Shown here piece after piece: positions 1 to 8,549 of a stretch of 64,000 bases of DNA (the stretch's first letter is position 1; every line of letters begins with the position of its first letter). The translations under genes and the position numbers were made by a program. The notes under the pieces are model-generated. The model was given only the letters and a program-made list of their open reading frames with translations, did not search any database and was not told where the DNA came from. This DNA comes from Pseudoxanthomonas sp. YR558 (GTDB taxonomy: Bacteria > Pseudomonadota > Gammaproteobacteria > Xanthomonadales > Xanthomonadaceae), in NCBI RefSeq assembly GCF_900116385.1, contig NZ_FPCI01000002.1, forward strand, positions 744,001 to 808,000, given 5' to 3'.

Positions 1-33
1 TACCGCCTCGAACGTATCGGCAAGGCGTTTTGA
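1..33 (+). CDS. rfbB: 3' end of rfbB-like gene (dTDP-glucose 4,6-dehydratase), partial
   Basis: Only the last ten codons ([10 protein letters not shown]) and a TGA stop lie in the window, in frame 1. The stop is one base upstream of the rfbA start, so this gene is almost certainly the first gene of the same operon. In xanthomonads the gene immediately before rfbA is rfbB, which converts dTDP-glucose to dTDP-4-keto-6-deoxyglucose. The identity rests on gene order, because ten residues are too few to prove the family. Confidence 0.5.
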   Translation, partial: YRLERIGKAF

Positions 34-34
34 C

Positions 35-931
35 ATGGGAACGATGGGAACGCGCAAGGGCATCATCCTCGCGGGCGGCTCGGGTACTCGCCTTTATCCG
101 CTGACGCGGGCGATCAGCAAACAACTGCTGCCGGTCTACGACAAGCCGATGATCTATTACCCGCTTAGCGTGCTGATGCTGGCGGGGATACGTGAGGTGC
201 TGGTCATCAACACGCCGCACGAGCAGGCGTTGTTCAAGGCGATGTTGGGCGATGGCTCCCAGTGGGGCATGGATATCCAGTACGCAGTGCAGCCGAGTCC
301 GGATGGGTTGGCGCAGGCCTACCTGATCGGCAAGGAGTTTGTCGGTGGAAAGCCGAGCTGCCTGGTGCTGGGCGACAACATCTTCTACGGGCATGGATTC
401 ACCGAGATGCTCCGCCGGGCGAACGCGCGCGAAGAGGGCGCCACGGTTTTCGGGTACTGGGTCAATGATCCGGAACGCTACGGGGTGGCCGAGTTCGACC
501 AGGGAGGGCGCGTGATCGGGATCGAGGAAAAACCGATCTCGCCGCGCTCCAACTACGCCGTCACTGGCTTGTACTTCTATGATGGCCGGGCCAGCGAGTA
601 CGCTGCCGAGCTGAAGCCCTCGGCGCGTGGCGAACTGGAGATCACCGATCTCAATCGCCGTTATCTTGAGCAGGGTGCATTGCACCTGCAGCCCCTTGGG
701 CGTGGGCATGCATGGCTGGACACCGGCACGCACCAAGCGCTGCTGGAAGCATCCAACTTCATCGAGACGATCGAAGCGCGGCAAGGCTTGCGCGTGTGCT
801 GTCCGGAAGAAATCGCGTTCGGAAACGGCTGGATCGACGCCGCCCAGGTCGAGAAGCTGGCGGCTCCGTTGATCAAGAGTGGTTATGGGCAGTACCTGAT
901 GTCGCTGGTCGCGCGCGGGGTCGTGCGGTGA
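35..931 (+). CDS. rfbA: Glucose-1-phosphate thymidylyltransferase RfbA/RmlA
   Basis: This cytoplasmic enzyme of 298 aa joins glucose-1-phosphate to dTTP, giving dTDP-glucose, the first step toward dTDP-L-rhamnose for lipopolysaccharide or exopolysaccharide. The N-terminal nucleotide-binding signature [11 protein letters not shown] followed by [16 protein letters not shown] is the classic RmlA sequence. Further family motifs such as LGDNIFYG and EEKP are present, and the length matches the usual 290-300 aa. The ATG lies one base after the upstream stop; a second in-frame ATG three codons on is an alternative start. The gene overlaps rfbC by four bases (GTGA), indicating translational coupling. 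Confidence 0.97.
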   Translation: MGTMGTRKGIILAGGSGTRLYPLTRAISKQLLPVYDKPMIYYPLSVLMLAGIREVLVINTPHEQALFKAMLGDGSQWGMDIQYAVQPSPDGLAQAYLIGKEFVGGKPSCLVLGDNIFYGHGFTEMLRRANAREEGATVFGYWVNDPERYGVAEFDQGGRVIGIEEKPISPRSNYAVTGLYFYDGRASEYAAELKPSARGELEITDLNRRYLEQGALHLQPLGRGHAWLDTGTHQALLEASNFIETIEARQGLRVCCPEEIAFGNGWIDAAQVEKLAAPLIKSGYGQYLMSLVARGVVR

Positions 932-1485
932 AGGTCATCCAGACGCCATTGCAGGGGTGCGTCGTCGTGGAGCCTGCCGTCTTCGACGACGAGCGGGGTT
1001 TCTTCTTCGAAAGCTGGAATGCCGATCGCTATGCCCATCATGGGCTCCATTTCACGGTTGTCCAGAGCAACGTGTCTGCCTCCGTGCGCGGCGTCGTGCG
1101 TGGCCTCCATTACCAGTGGCCGAATCCGCAAGGCAAGTTGGTCAGCGTGCTGGAGGGCGAGGTATACGACGTCGCCGTCGATATCCGCCGTGGATCGCCG
1201 ACCTTCGGGCGGTGGGCTGCCGTCATGCTCAGCGCCGAGAACAAGCGACAGTTCTGGATTCCGGAGGGATTCGCGCATGGGTTCGCGGTCGTCTCCGAGC
1301 GCGCGGTGTTCAGCTACCTGTGCACGGCGGTCTACGACAGAGCGGCGGACGCAGGCGTACGCTGGGACGATCCGGCCATCGGCATCGACTGGCCCGTGAC
1401 CGATCCGCAATTGTCGGCCAAGGACGCCATCGCGCCGCTGCTGGCGGACGTGGTGCCGGAGCGACTGCCGACGTACACGCCATGA
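928..1485 (+). CDS. rfbC: dTDP-4-dehydrorhamnose 3,5-epimerase RfbC/RmlC
   Basis: The product is 185 aa and epimerises C3 and C5 of dTDP-4-keto-6-deoxyglucose in the dTDP-L-rhamnose pathway. The RmlC cupin is recognisable from [12 protein letters not shown] near the N-terminus, then [12 protein letters not shown], which carries the catalytic histidine region, and [11 protein letters not shown]. The open frame extends much further upstream inside rfbA, but the GTG at 928 overlaps the rfbA stop and gives exactly the family length. The stop overlaps the rfbD ATG by four bases. Confidence 0.95.
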   Translation: MKVIQTPLQGCVVVEPAVFDDERGFFFESWNADRYAHHGLHFTVVQSNVSASVRGVVRGLHYQWPNPQGKLVSVLEGEVYDVAVDIRRGSPTFGRWAAVMLSAENKRQFWIPEGFAHGFAVVSERAVFSYLCTAVYDRAADAGVRWDDPAIGIDWPVTDPQLSAKDAIAPLLADVVPERLPTYTP

Positions 1486-2369
1486 AGGTCCTGATACTGG
1501 GCGGCAACGGCCAAGTCGGGCATGAGTTGAGACGCAGCCTGGCGCCGATGGGCGAAGTCGTCGTGACCACGCGATCCGGTGAACTTCCCGATGGCGTGCG
1601 TTGTGAAGTGGCCGATTTCGACGATCTCGCGTCCCTGGACGATCTGGTCCAGCGCGTGGCGCCGAGCGCGATCGTCAATGCGGCCGCCTACACCGCCGTC
1701 GACAAGGCCGAGGATGACGCCGACGCGGCCTTTCGCGCCAATGCCGAAGCGCCGGGCGTACTGGCACGGGCCAGCGCCGCGCGGGGCATTCCATTCGTGC
1801 ATTACTCGACCGACTACGTCTTCGATGGCCAGGGCGCGCGCGCCTATCGCGAGGACGACCCGACCGCGCCCCTGGGCGTCTACGGCGCCAGCAAGCTGGC
1901 TGGCGAAGATGCGATCCGGTCGGCCGGCGGTCGCCATCTGATCCTGCGCACCGCGTGGGTGTATGGCAAACACGGCCATAACTTCATGAAGACGATGCTG
2001 CGGCTCGGCGCGGATCGCGACGAGGTGCGCGTTGTCGCGGACCAGGTGGGTACGCCTACGCCGGCGGCACTGATCGCGGACGTGACGGCGGAACTGCTTC
2101 GCAAGCAGGACGCTCCGTCGGGGACATTCCACCTGACGCCTCGTGGCGAAACGAGCTGGCATGGATTCGCAGAAGCCATCTTCGAGGAAGCTGCGACACG
2201 CGGGCTAATCGCGCGCGCGCCCAAAGTGCTCCCTATCGCCACATCCGACTACTCCACGCGTGCCCGTCGTCCTGGCTACTCCCGTCTCGACATCGGCAAG
2301 CTGGAAGCCGTGCTTGGACATCCGCTGCCCGAGTGGCGCGTCGGCTTGCAGCGGGTGTTCGGCGACTGA
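1482..2369 (+). CDS. rfbD: dTDP-4-dehydrorhamnose reductase RfbD/RmlD
   Basis: This 295-aa extended short-chain dehydrogenase makes dTDP-L-rhamnose in the last step of the pathway. The protein opens with a Rossmann motif (LGGNGQVGHEL), has NAAAYTAVDKAE typical of RmlD, and carries the catalytic tyrosine and lysine in YGASKLAGE. The ATG at 1482 overlaps the rfbC stop, and the frame upstream of it is only a shadow of rfbC. This is the last gene of the operon: the next gene is convergent, with 46 bp between stops and no strong terminator visible. Confidence 0.96.
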   Translation: MKVLILGGNGQVGHELRRSLAPMGEVVVTTRSGELPDGVRCEVADFDDLASLDDLVQRVAPSAIVNAAAYTAVDKAEDDADAAFRANAEAPGVLARASAARGIPFVHYSTDYVFDGQGARAYREDDPTAPLGVYGASKLAGEDAIRSAGGRHLILRTAWVYGKHGHNFMKTMLRLGADRDEVRVVADQVGTPTPAALIADVTAELLRKQDAPSGTFHLTPRGETSWHGFAEAIFEEAATRGLIARAPKVLPIATSDYSTRARRPGYSRLDIGKLEAVLGHPLPEWRVGLQRVFGD

Positions 2370-2415
2370 TTCCATTTCATTCCGGGGTTAGCCGCACATC
2401 GTTTGAGTAACGCGT

Positions 2416-4227
2416 TCAGTCCGTCGTGCGCATCGCCCGCCGCAACCACGGTGAAGCCAGCAGGGCGATCGCGGCGCATCCCAGGCCGATCCACATCATC
2501 AGCCAGAACAGGTCGGCGAAGCCGGTGGCCGCGTGCGCGATATCGAGCGTGCCGTCGTCTGGAATATCCATCGCTGCAAGTTTGCCGAACTGCGCGGCAA
2601 GCGTTTCCGAGAATGCGGTCGCCAGCAGCCACATGCCCATCATCGAGCTCACCACCCGCGGCACCGACAGTTCGGTGACGGCGGCCAGGCTGACGGGGGC
2701 CAGGCACATTTCGCCGATCTCGAGCAGCAGGTAGGCCAGCACCAGCCACCACACGCTCGCGATCACACCGGTATCGCCTACCTGTTGCGCCGCGAGCGCC
2801 AGCGGGATGAAGGACAGACCCCCGAACAAGAGACCAAGCGCGCCTTTCACCGGCTTGGACGGATCGAGGCCGCGCCGGCCCAGCGTGGCCCACAGCCACG
2901 CGAACACGGGCGCCAGCACCACCAGGAACATCGCGCCCAGGTAGGTCAGCGAGCCGGCGGTCTGCGGCAGCACCAACGAATCACGCAGTACCAGCACCAC
3001 CATCAGCGCGGCCGTGCCGAGGAACAAGGCGCGCGGCGGCCCCGTGCGCGTGCTCCGCTCCGACCAGCGCGACGCGATCACGAACGACAGCGGCATCGCC
3101 ACCAGCGCCCAGGTGGACCACGGCGCGCTGCCGAGGAAAAGCGCGATGTTCGCGGTAACGCTATCCGACCAGACCACTACCGATGCCGGCTGTACCAGCG
3201 ACGGGAACAGGTCTTTCGTCAGCATCCGGTCGGTGAACATCACCCACGAGCCGTACGTCTGCTCGTACAGGGTGAAGAACACCAGGCACATGAAGATCAG
3301 CGCCATTAGCGCCAGCATCTGGCGACGCTGCACCGGTGTGCACTGCGTGGTGATGAACCAGAGGAACCACGCCAGCACCGTGGCCAGCACCAGCAGCATC
3401 AGCGCGAGTGCGAGCGAGAATTCGCCGCCCAGCGCGAACGCGCCGTTGGCCGCCGCCCACATCAGCCACGCCACGGGCAGCACACCCAGTGCGGCGCCGG
3501 CGTAGATCAGCCATTCCCGAGGGATACCCAACATCGGTGCGCGGAGCGCCGCGGGCGAAGGCGGTTCGGCGTGGCCCTGCAGGTAGCGCTGGCCCCAGAG
3601 GAACATCGCCAGGCCCAGCAGCATGCCGATGCCGGCGGCGCCGAAACCGTACTTCCAGCCCAGCGTCTCGCCGAGATAGCCGCACACCAGCGAGGCGAGC
3701 AGGGCGCCGAGATTGATGCCGGCGTAAAAAAGGCTGAAGCCGCCATCACGGCGCGGATCGCCCGCCGGATACAGGCGGCCGACGATGCCGGTGATGTTGG
3801 GCTTCAGGAAACCCACGCCCATCACGATCAGCGCGAGCGACACGTACATCGTGCGCAGCGCGCCTTCATCGCGCGTGACCACGCCAGCGTCCATGGTCGC
3901 CGCCGAGCCTTCCAGCGCCATGCCCGCATGGCCGGCCACCAGCAGCAACCCGCCGAAGACCACCGCCTTGCGCATGCCCAGCCAGCGGTCGGCCAGCACG
4001 CCGCCGATCACCGGCACGCAGTAGACCAGTCCGCCGTAGGCCCCGATGAGGTCGTAGCCCGCGCCGTCCGCGAACAGGTGGTACTTGGTCAGGTACAGCA
4101 GCAACAGCGCCTTCATCCCGTAGAAGGAGAAGCGCTCCCACATCTCGGTGAAGAAGCAGACGTAGACCCCCTTGGGATGACCCAGGAAGTCGTCGCGGCC
4201 GGTAGCCGCGGGGGCGAGGGGGGGCAA
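2416..4227 (-). CDS. Proton-dependent oligopeptide transporter (POT/PTR family, MFS)
   Basis: An inner-membrane symporter of about 603 aa that imports di- and tripeptides with protons. The POT signature begins at GHPKGVYVCFFTEMWERFSFYG, with the ExxERFxYYG-type motif in TEMWERFSFYGMKALLLLY, followed by more than twelve hydrophobic segments. An ATG at 4419 exists, but it lies upstream of a TATACT -10 element and inside the divergent gene. I prefer the TTG at 4227, which has GGAG six bases upstream and places the POT motif about 30 residues in. It is divergent from the OPT transporter, so the two may form a peptide-uptake locus. The exact start is uncertain. Confidence 0.88.
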   Translation of the reverse strand: MPPLAPAATGRDDFLGHPKGVYVCFFTEMWERFSFYGMKALLLLYLTKYHLFADGAGYDLIGAYGGLVYCVPVIGGVLADRWLGMRKAVVFGGLLLVAGHAGMALEGSAATMDAGVVTRDEGALRTMYVSLALIVMGVGFLKPNITGIVGRLYPAGDPRRDGGFSLFYAGINLGALLASLVCGYLGETLGWKYGFGAAGIGMLLGLAMFLWGQRYLQGHAEPPSPAALRAPMLGIPREWLIYAGAALGVLPVAWLMWAAANGAFALGGEFSLALALMLLVLATVLAWFLWFITTQCTPVQRRQMLALMALIFMCLVFFTLYEQTYGSWVMFTDRMLTKDLFPSLVQPASVVVWSDSVTANIALFLGSAPWSTWALVAMPLSFVIASRWSERSTRTGPPRALFLGTAALMVVLVLRDSLVLPQTAGSLTYLGAMFLVVLAPVFAWLWATLGRRGLDPSKPVKGALGLLFGGLSFIPLALAAQQVGDTGVIASVWWLVLAYLLLEIGEMCLAPVSLAAVTELSVPRVVSSMMGMWLLATAFSETLAAQFGKLAAMDIPDDGTLDIAHAATGFADLFWLMMWIGLGCAAIALLASPWLRRAMRTTD

Positions 4228-4255
4228 GGGCCGCTCCGGCGGGGATTCCGGGGCG

Positions 4256-4261
4256 AGTATA
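4256..4261 (-). promoter_or_regulatory. -10 element of the POT transporter gene
   Basis: Reading the minus strand this is TATACT, five of six matches to the sigma-70 -10 consensus, 28 bases before the proposed TTG start. No convincing -35 hexamer is seen 17-18 bases further upstream. Its position argues against the longer ATG start of the transporter. Confidence 0.45.
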
Positions 4262-4339
4262 GCGACGGCGCCCGTTCCGGCTGGACTTGCCGGGCAGCGG
4301 ACGCTAGCGTGTCGGCTTTCCGCAATTCGGGAACATGCA

Positions 4340-6325
4340 ATGAGCTCGGGGACCCCGCAACTTACCTTCCGCGCCGTGGTGCTGGCCATCGTGCTGGCCG
4401 TCGTGCTGTCGGCCGCCAACGCCTACCTGGGCCTGTTCGCCGGCCTGACCGTGGCCACCGCCATCCCGGCGGCCGTCGTTTCGATGGGCGTGCTGCGCCT
4501 GCTGGGCGGCGGCACGATCCTGGAGAACAACATCGTGCAGACCGGCGCCTCCGCCGGTTCGTCGATCGCGGCCGGTGTGATCTTCACGATTCCCGCGCTG
4601 ATCATCCTGGGCTACTGGCAGGACTTCCAGTACTCCTGGGTGCTCGCAATCGCCGGCCTGGGCGGCCTGCTGGGCGTGCTGTTCTCGGTACCGCTGCGCC
4701 GCTCGATGATTGTCGAGGAGCCGCTACCGTTCCCCGAAGGCAAGGCCGCGGCCGAAGTGCTCAAGGCCGGTGAGAATCCGGGCCCTGGCCTGAAGATCCT
4801 GGCGTTCTCCGCCGCCATCGGCGCCGTGTTGAAGGTCGCCGCGCACAGCGGCATGCGCCTGATCCCCGACACCGCCGCGGGCGCAGGCTTCTTCGGCAAG
4901 TACCTCGGTTACATGGGCACCAACCTGTCGCCGGCATTGCTGGGCGTGGGCTACATCGTGGGCCTGAACATCGGCATCGTGGTGCTGTCGGGCAGCATCC
5001 TGTCCTGGCACATCGCCATCCCGCTGTACCACATGTTCTTCATGGGTACCGATCCTGCGCTGGCGCAGAGCGTTGCAGGCGCAGGTGCCGAAGATGTGGC
5101 CGGTGCCATCTGGTCGGCGAAGATCCGCTACCTGGGCGTGGGCGCGATGCTGATCGGCGGCGTGTGGACGTTGTTCTCGCTGCGCAAGTCGCTGCTGTCG
5201 GGCGTGAAGAGCGGCATCGCCGCCGCGCGCGCCGGTTCCGGTGGCGCCGATGTCGCCGAGACCGAGCGCGACCTGCCGATGAAGTGGATGCTGGTGGCGC
5301 TGGTGGTCTTCGTGCTGCCGCTGCTGCTGCTGTACCAAGCCATCGTCGGCGTGTGGCACGTCAGCATCCCGATGGCGATCATCATGATCGTGGCCGGCTT
5401 CCTGTTCGTGTCCGTATCGGCCTACCTGGCCGGCCTGGTCGGTTCGTCGAACAACCCGGTGTCGGGCATCACCATCGCTACCATCCTGTTCGCCTCCGTC
5501 GTGCTGCTGTTGCTGCTCGGCGAGAGCGGCCGCATGGCGGTCGGTTCCGGCGGGGCGCCGTTGGGCGCCGTGGCCGCGATCATGATCGGCGCGGTGGTGT
5601 GCTGCGCGGCGGCCGTGGGTGGCGACAACCTGCAGGACCTCAAGGCCGGTTACCTGGTCGGTGCGACCCCGTGGAAGCAGCAGCTGATGCTGGGCATCGG
5701 CGCATTCTCCTGCGCGCTGATCATGGCGCCGGTGCTGAACATCCTGTCCGAAGCCTACGGCATCGGTGCACCGACGGCCGAGCATCCGAATCCGCTTTCC
5801 GCCCCGCAGGCCACGCTGATGGCGTCGGTCGCCAAGGGCTTGTTCGGGGGCGAACTGCCGTGGGGCGTCATCGGCATCGGCGCGATCATCGGCGCGATCA
5901 TCATCGCCGTCGACGAGACGCTGAAAGCCAAGGGAAGCAGCTTCCGCGTGCCGGTATTGGCTGCCGCGATCGGCATCTATCTGCCGCTGGAGCTGATGGT
6001 GCCGATCTTCCTCGGCGGCCTGCTCGCCTACCTGGTCGAGAAGCGCCACGGCATGGTCGGCACGAAGGACGAGGAGGCGCGCGACCGCATCCACCGTCCC
6101 GGCACCTTGTTCGCCGCGGGCCTGATCACTGGTGAAGCGCTGATGGGCATCGCGGTCGGCATCGCCATCTACGTGTCCAAGGATCGCGACGTGCTGGTGC
6201 TGCCGGAAGCCTTCCAGCAGGGCGAGATCGTCGGCCTGGTGATCCTGGCGATCGTGGGCTGGCTGCTCTACCGCACCGGCGCCAAGTCGAAGGCGCTGGG
6301 CGACGCCGAACCCGGCCCCCGTTAA
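4340..6325 (+). CDS. Oligopeptide transporter, OPT family
   Basis: An inner-membrane protein of 661 aa made almost entirely of hydrophobic segments. It belongs to the OPT superfamily, shown by the N-terminal region LGLFAGLTVATAIPAAVVSM, the GTILENNIVQTGASAGSS stretch, and GDNLQDLKAGYLVGATP in the middle. OPT members take up oligopeptides or, in some lineages, metal-siderophore complexes. Bacterial OPT members in xanthomonads are usually annotated as peptide transporters, but the substrate cannot be read from sequence. It is divergent from the POT gene and upstream of a secreted peptidase, which favours peptides. Confidence 0.92.
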   Translation: MSSGTPQLTFRAVVLAIVLAVVLSAANAYLGLFAGLTVATAIPAAVVSMGVLRLLGGGTILENNIVQTGASAGSSIAAGVIFTIPALIILGYWQDFQYSWVLAIAGLGGLLGVLFSVPLRRSMIVEEPLPFPEGKAAAEVLKAGENPGPGLKILAFSAAIGAVLKVAAHSGMRLIPDTAAGAGFFGKYLGYMGTNLSPALLGVGYIVGLNIGIVVLSGSILSWHIAIPLYHMFFMGTDPALAQSVAGAGAEDVAGAIWSAKIRYLGVGAMLIGGVWTLFSLRKSLLSGVKSGIAAARAGSGGADVAETERDLPMKWMLVALVVFVLPLLLLYQAIVGVWHVSIPMAIIMIVAGFLFVSVSAYLAGLVGSSNNPVSGITIATILFASVVLLLLLGESGRMAVGSGGAPLGAVAAIMIGAVVCCAAAVGGDNLQDLKAGYLVGATPWKQQLMLGIGAFSCALIMAPVLNILSEAYGIGAPTAEHPNPLSAPQATLMASVAKGLFGGELPWGVIGIGAIIGAIIIAVDETLKAKGSSFRVPVLAAAIGIYLPLELMVPIFLGGLLAYLVEKRHGMVGTKDEEARDRIHRPGTLFAAGLITGEALMGIAVGIAIYVSKDRDVLVLPEAFQQGEIVGLVILAIVGWLLYRTGAKSKALGDAEPGPR

Positions 6326-6334
6326 GCCAATACA

Positions 6335-6368
6335 CGGCGCAAGGGCGTGACTTCACGCCTTTGCGCCG
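6335..6368 (+). terminator. Strong hairpin after the OPT gene
   Basis: Fifteen-base arms (6335-6349 and 6354-6368) pair with one G-T mismatch around the loop ACTT. There is no long T tract on either side, so it may stabilise the 3' end or act as a weak terminator between the transporter and the peptidase gene. Confidence 0.55.
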
Positions 6369-6418
6369 CGGCGCGCTTAGCGCCTAACATCGGGGTTTCC
6401 CTGTTGCCGGAGCCCCGG

Positions 6419-8488
6419 ATGAAGCTCAAATCCGCCCTGTTGCCCTTCTGCCTGCTGGTGGCGCTGCCGTCGCTGGCCGCTGCGCGCGGCCTCGACGTGC
6501 GCGACCTGCAGAAGCTGGATCGCGTTGCCTCGCCCGTGTTGTCGCCGGACGGCAGCACCGTGCTGTTCGCCAAGCGCGTGGTCGATGCCGACGTGACCAA
6601 GGGCAGCAGCAGCCTGTGGTTCCGCAACCTGCTGACGCGCGACATGGGCCCGCCCAAGCGCCTGACGCCCGAAGGCTGGAACGTCAATTCGCCCGCGTTC
6701 TCGCCCGATGGCAAGACGGTCTACTTCCTCAGCGGCAAGTCGGGCATCCAGCAGCTCTACGCGTTGCCGCTGGCCGGCGGCACGCCGCGCCAGCTGACGG
6801 CGTTCGCGCTGGACATCGCCAGCTACAAGCTGTCGCCGGACGGCACGCGCGTGCTGTTCAGCGCCGACACCTTCGCCGACTGCAAGGCGGACTTCGCCTG
6901 CACGCAGAAGAAGCTCGACGCCACTGCGGCGAAGAAGAGCACCGGCGTGGTCTACGACGGCCTGTTCGTCCGCCATTGGGATACCTGGGCCGACGGCCGC
7001 CGCAGCCGCCTGTTCGTGGCGGCGCTGCCGGGTGCCAAGGCCAAGGCCGTGAGCACGGCCACGTCGTTGACGGACCGATTGGATGGCGACGCGCCGTCCA
7101 AGCCGTTCGGGGGCGCCGATGAGTACACCTGGTCGCCGGACGGCGCCTCGGTGGTGGCATCGGTGCGCGTCGCCGACAAGGGCGAGGCGTGGTCGACCAA
7201 CTTCGACCTGTACAAGATCGCCGCCGACGGCGGCAGCGCGCCCGTCAACCTGACTGCCGCCAACCCTGCGTGGGACACCGGCCCGGTGTTCAGTGCGGAC
7301 GGCAAGACGTTGTTCTACCGCGCGATGAAGCGCCCGGGTTTCGAAGCCGACCGCTACGGCCTGATGTCGATGGACCTGGACAACGGGAAAGTCCGCGAGA
7401 TCGCACCGAACTGGGATCGCAGCGCCGACAGCATCGTGCTCTCGGAAGACGGTCAACGGATCTATACCACCGCGCAGGACATCGGCGAGCACCCCTTGTT
7501 CTCGGTGGATATCCAGAGCGGTCAGGCCCGCAAGATCGTCGGCGACGGTAGCGTTTCGGCGTTCGACATGGTCGGCAAGACGCTGGTGTTGTCGCGCAAC
7601 ACCTTGAAGTCCGGCGACGTGATCTACGCCACCAGCGATGACGTCGGCACCACGTTGCGCGCGATCACGCCCAGCGCCGATGAGGTCCTGAAGGACGTCT
7701 CGTTCGGCGACTTCGAACAGTTCAACTTCAAGGGCTGGAACAACGAGACCGTGCACGGTTACGTGGTCAAGCCGCACGACTACGTGGAAGGCAAGAAATA
7801 CCCGGTGGCGTTCCTGATCCACGGCGGCCCGCAGGGCAGCTTCGGCAACGGTTGGAGCTATCGCTGGAACCCGCAGACCTACGCTGGCCAGGGCTACGCG
7901 GTGGTGATGATCGATTTCCACGGCTCGACCGGTTACGGCCAGGCCTTCACCGACGCGATCAGCCAGCACTGGGGCGACCGCCCGCTGGAAGACCTGCAGA
8001 AGGGGTGGGCGGCGGCGCAGAAGCAGTACGCCTTCCTCGACGGCAAGAACGCGTGCGCGCTGGGCGCCAGCTACGGCGGCTACATGATCAACTGGATCGC
8101 CGGCAACTGGAACGAGCCGTGGAAGTGCCTGGTCAACCACGACGGCGTGTTCGACATCCGCTCGATGGCCTACGTCACCGAGGAGCTGTGGTTCACCGAG
8201 TGGGAGAACGGCGGCACTCCTTACGACGTGCCGAAGAACATCGAGAAATTCAACCCGGTCAACCACATCGCCAAGTGGCGCGTGCCGATGTTGGTGGTGC
8301 AGGGCGAGAAAGACTACCGCGTGCCGGTGGATCAGGGCCTGTCCACGTTCACCGCGCTGCAGCGCAAGGGCATCGAATCCAAGCTGCTGTACTTCCCGGA
8401 CGAGAACCACTGGGTGCTCAAGCCGCAGAACAGCATCCTGTGGCACGACACCGTCAATGCGTGGCTGAAGCAGCACATCGGCCGCTGA
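6419..8488 (+). CDS. Secreted S9 family prolyl oligopeptidase / dipeptidyl-peptidase-like protein
   Basis: A 689-aa serine peptidase. The N-terminus (MKLKSALLPFCLLVALPSLA) is a signal peptide, so it acts in the periplasm or outside. Residues from about 30 to 420 carry repeated LSPDG/FSPDGK blades of a WD40-like beta-propeller. The C-terminal alpha/beta hydrolase has the nucleophile in GASYGGY (Ser551), the acid in GEKDYRVPVD (Asp632) and the base in DENHW (His664), in the order and spacing of S9 enzymes. Such enzymes trim short peptides, in keeping with the two peptide transporters next door. Whether it is a dipeptidyl- or acylaminoacyl-peptidase cannot be decided. I chose the ATG at 6419 because it starts the signal peptide. 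Confidence 0.94.
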   Translation: MKLKSALLPFCLLVALPSLAAARGLDVRDLQKLDRVASPVLSPDGSTVLFAKRVVDADVTKGSSSLWFRNLLTRDMGPPKRLTPEGWNVNSPAFSPDGKTVYFLSGKSGIQQLYALPLAGGTPRQLTAFALDIASYKLSPDGTRVLFSADTFADCKADFACTQKKLDATAAKKSTGVVYDGLFVRHWDTWADGRRSRLFVAALPGAKAKAVSTATSLTDRLDGDAPSKPFGGADEYTWSPDGASVVASVRVADKGEAWSTNFDLYKIAADGGSAPVNLTAANPAWDTGPVFSADGKTLFYRAMKRPGFEADRYGLMSMDLDNGKVREIAPNWDRSADSIVLSEDGQRIYTTAQDIGEHPLFSVDIQSGQARKIVGDGSVSAFDMVGKTLVLSRNTLKSGDVIYATSDDVGTTLRAITPSADEVLKDVSFGDFEQFNFKGWNNETVHGYVVKPHDYVEGKKYPVAFLIHGGPQGSFGNGWSYRWNPQTYAGQGYAVVMIDFHGSTGYGQAFTDAISQHWGDRPLEDLQKGWAAAQKQYAFLDGKNACALGASYGGYMINWIAGNWNEPWKCLVNHDGVFDIRSMAYVTEELWFTEWENGGTPYDVPKNIEKFNPVNHIAKWRVPMLVVQGEKDYRVPVDQGLSTFTALQRKGIESKLLYFPDENHWVLKPQNSILWHDTVNAWLKQHIGR

Positions 8489-8497
8489 CGCTTTCTC

Positions 8498-8524
8498 GAA
8501 AGGGCCGGTCATGCCGGCCCTTTC
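8498..8524 (+). terminator. Intrinsic terminator after the S9 peptidase gene
   Basis: Perfect 11-base arms (GAAAGGGCCGG and CCGGCCCTTTC) enclose a five-base loop and run into TCTTTG. It lies ten bases after the peptidase stop, before the ribosome-binding site of the next gene. Confidence 0.8.
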
Positions 8525-8549
8525 TCTTTGACTGAAGGAGAACCCACCG

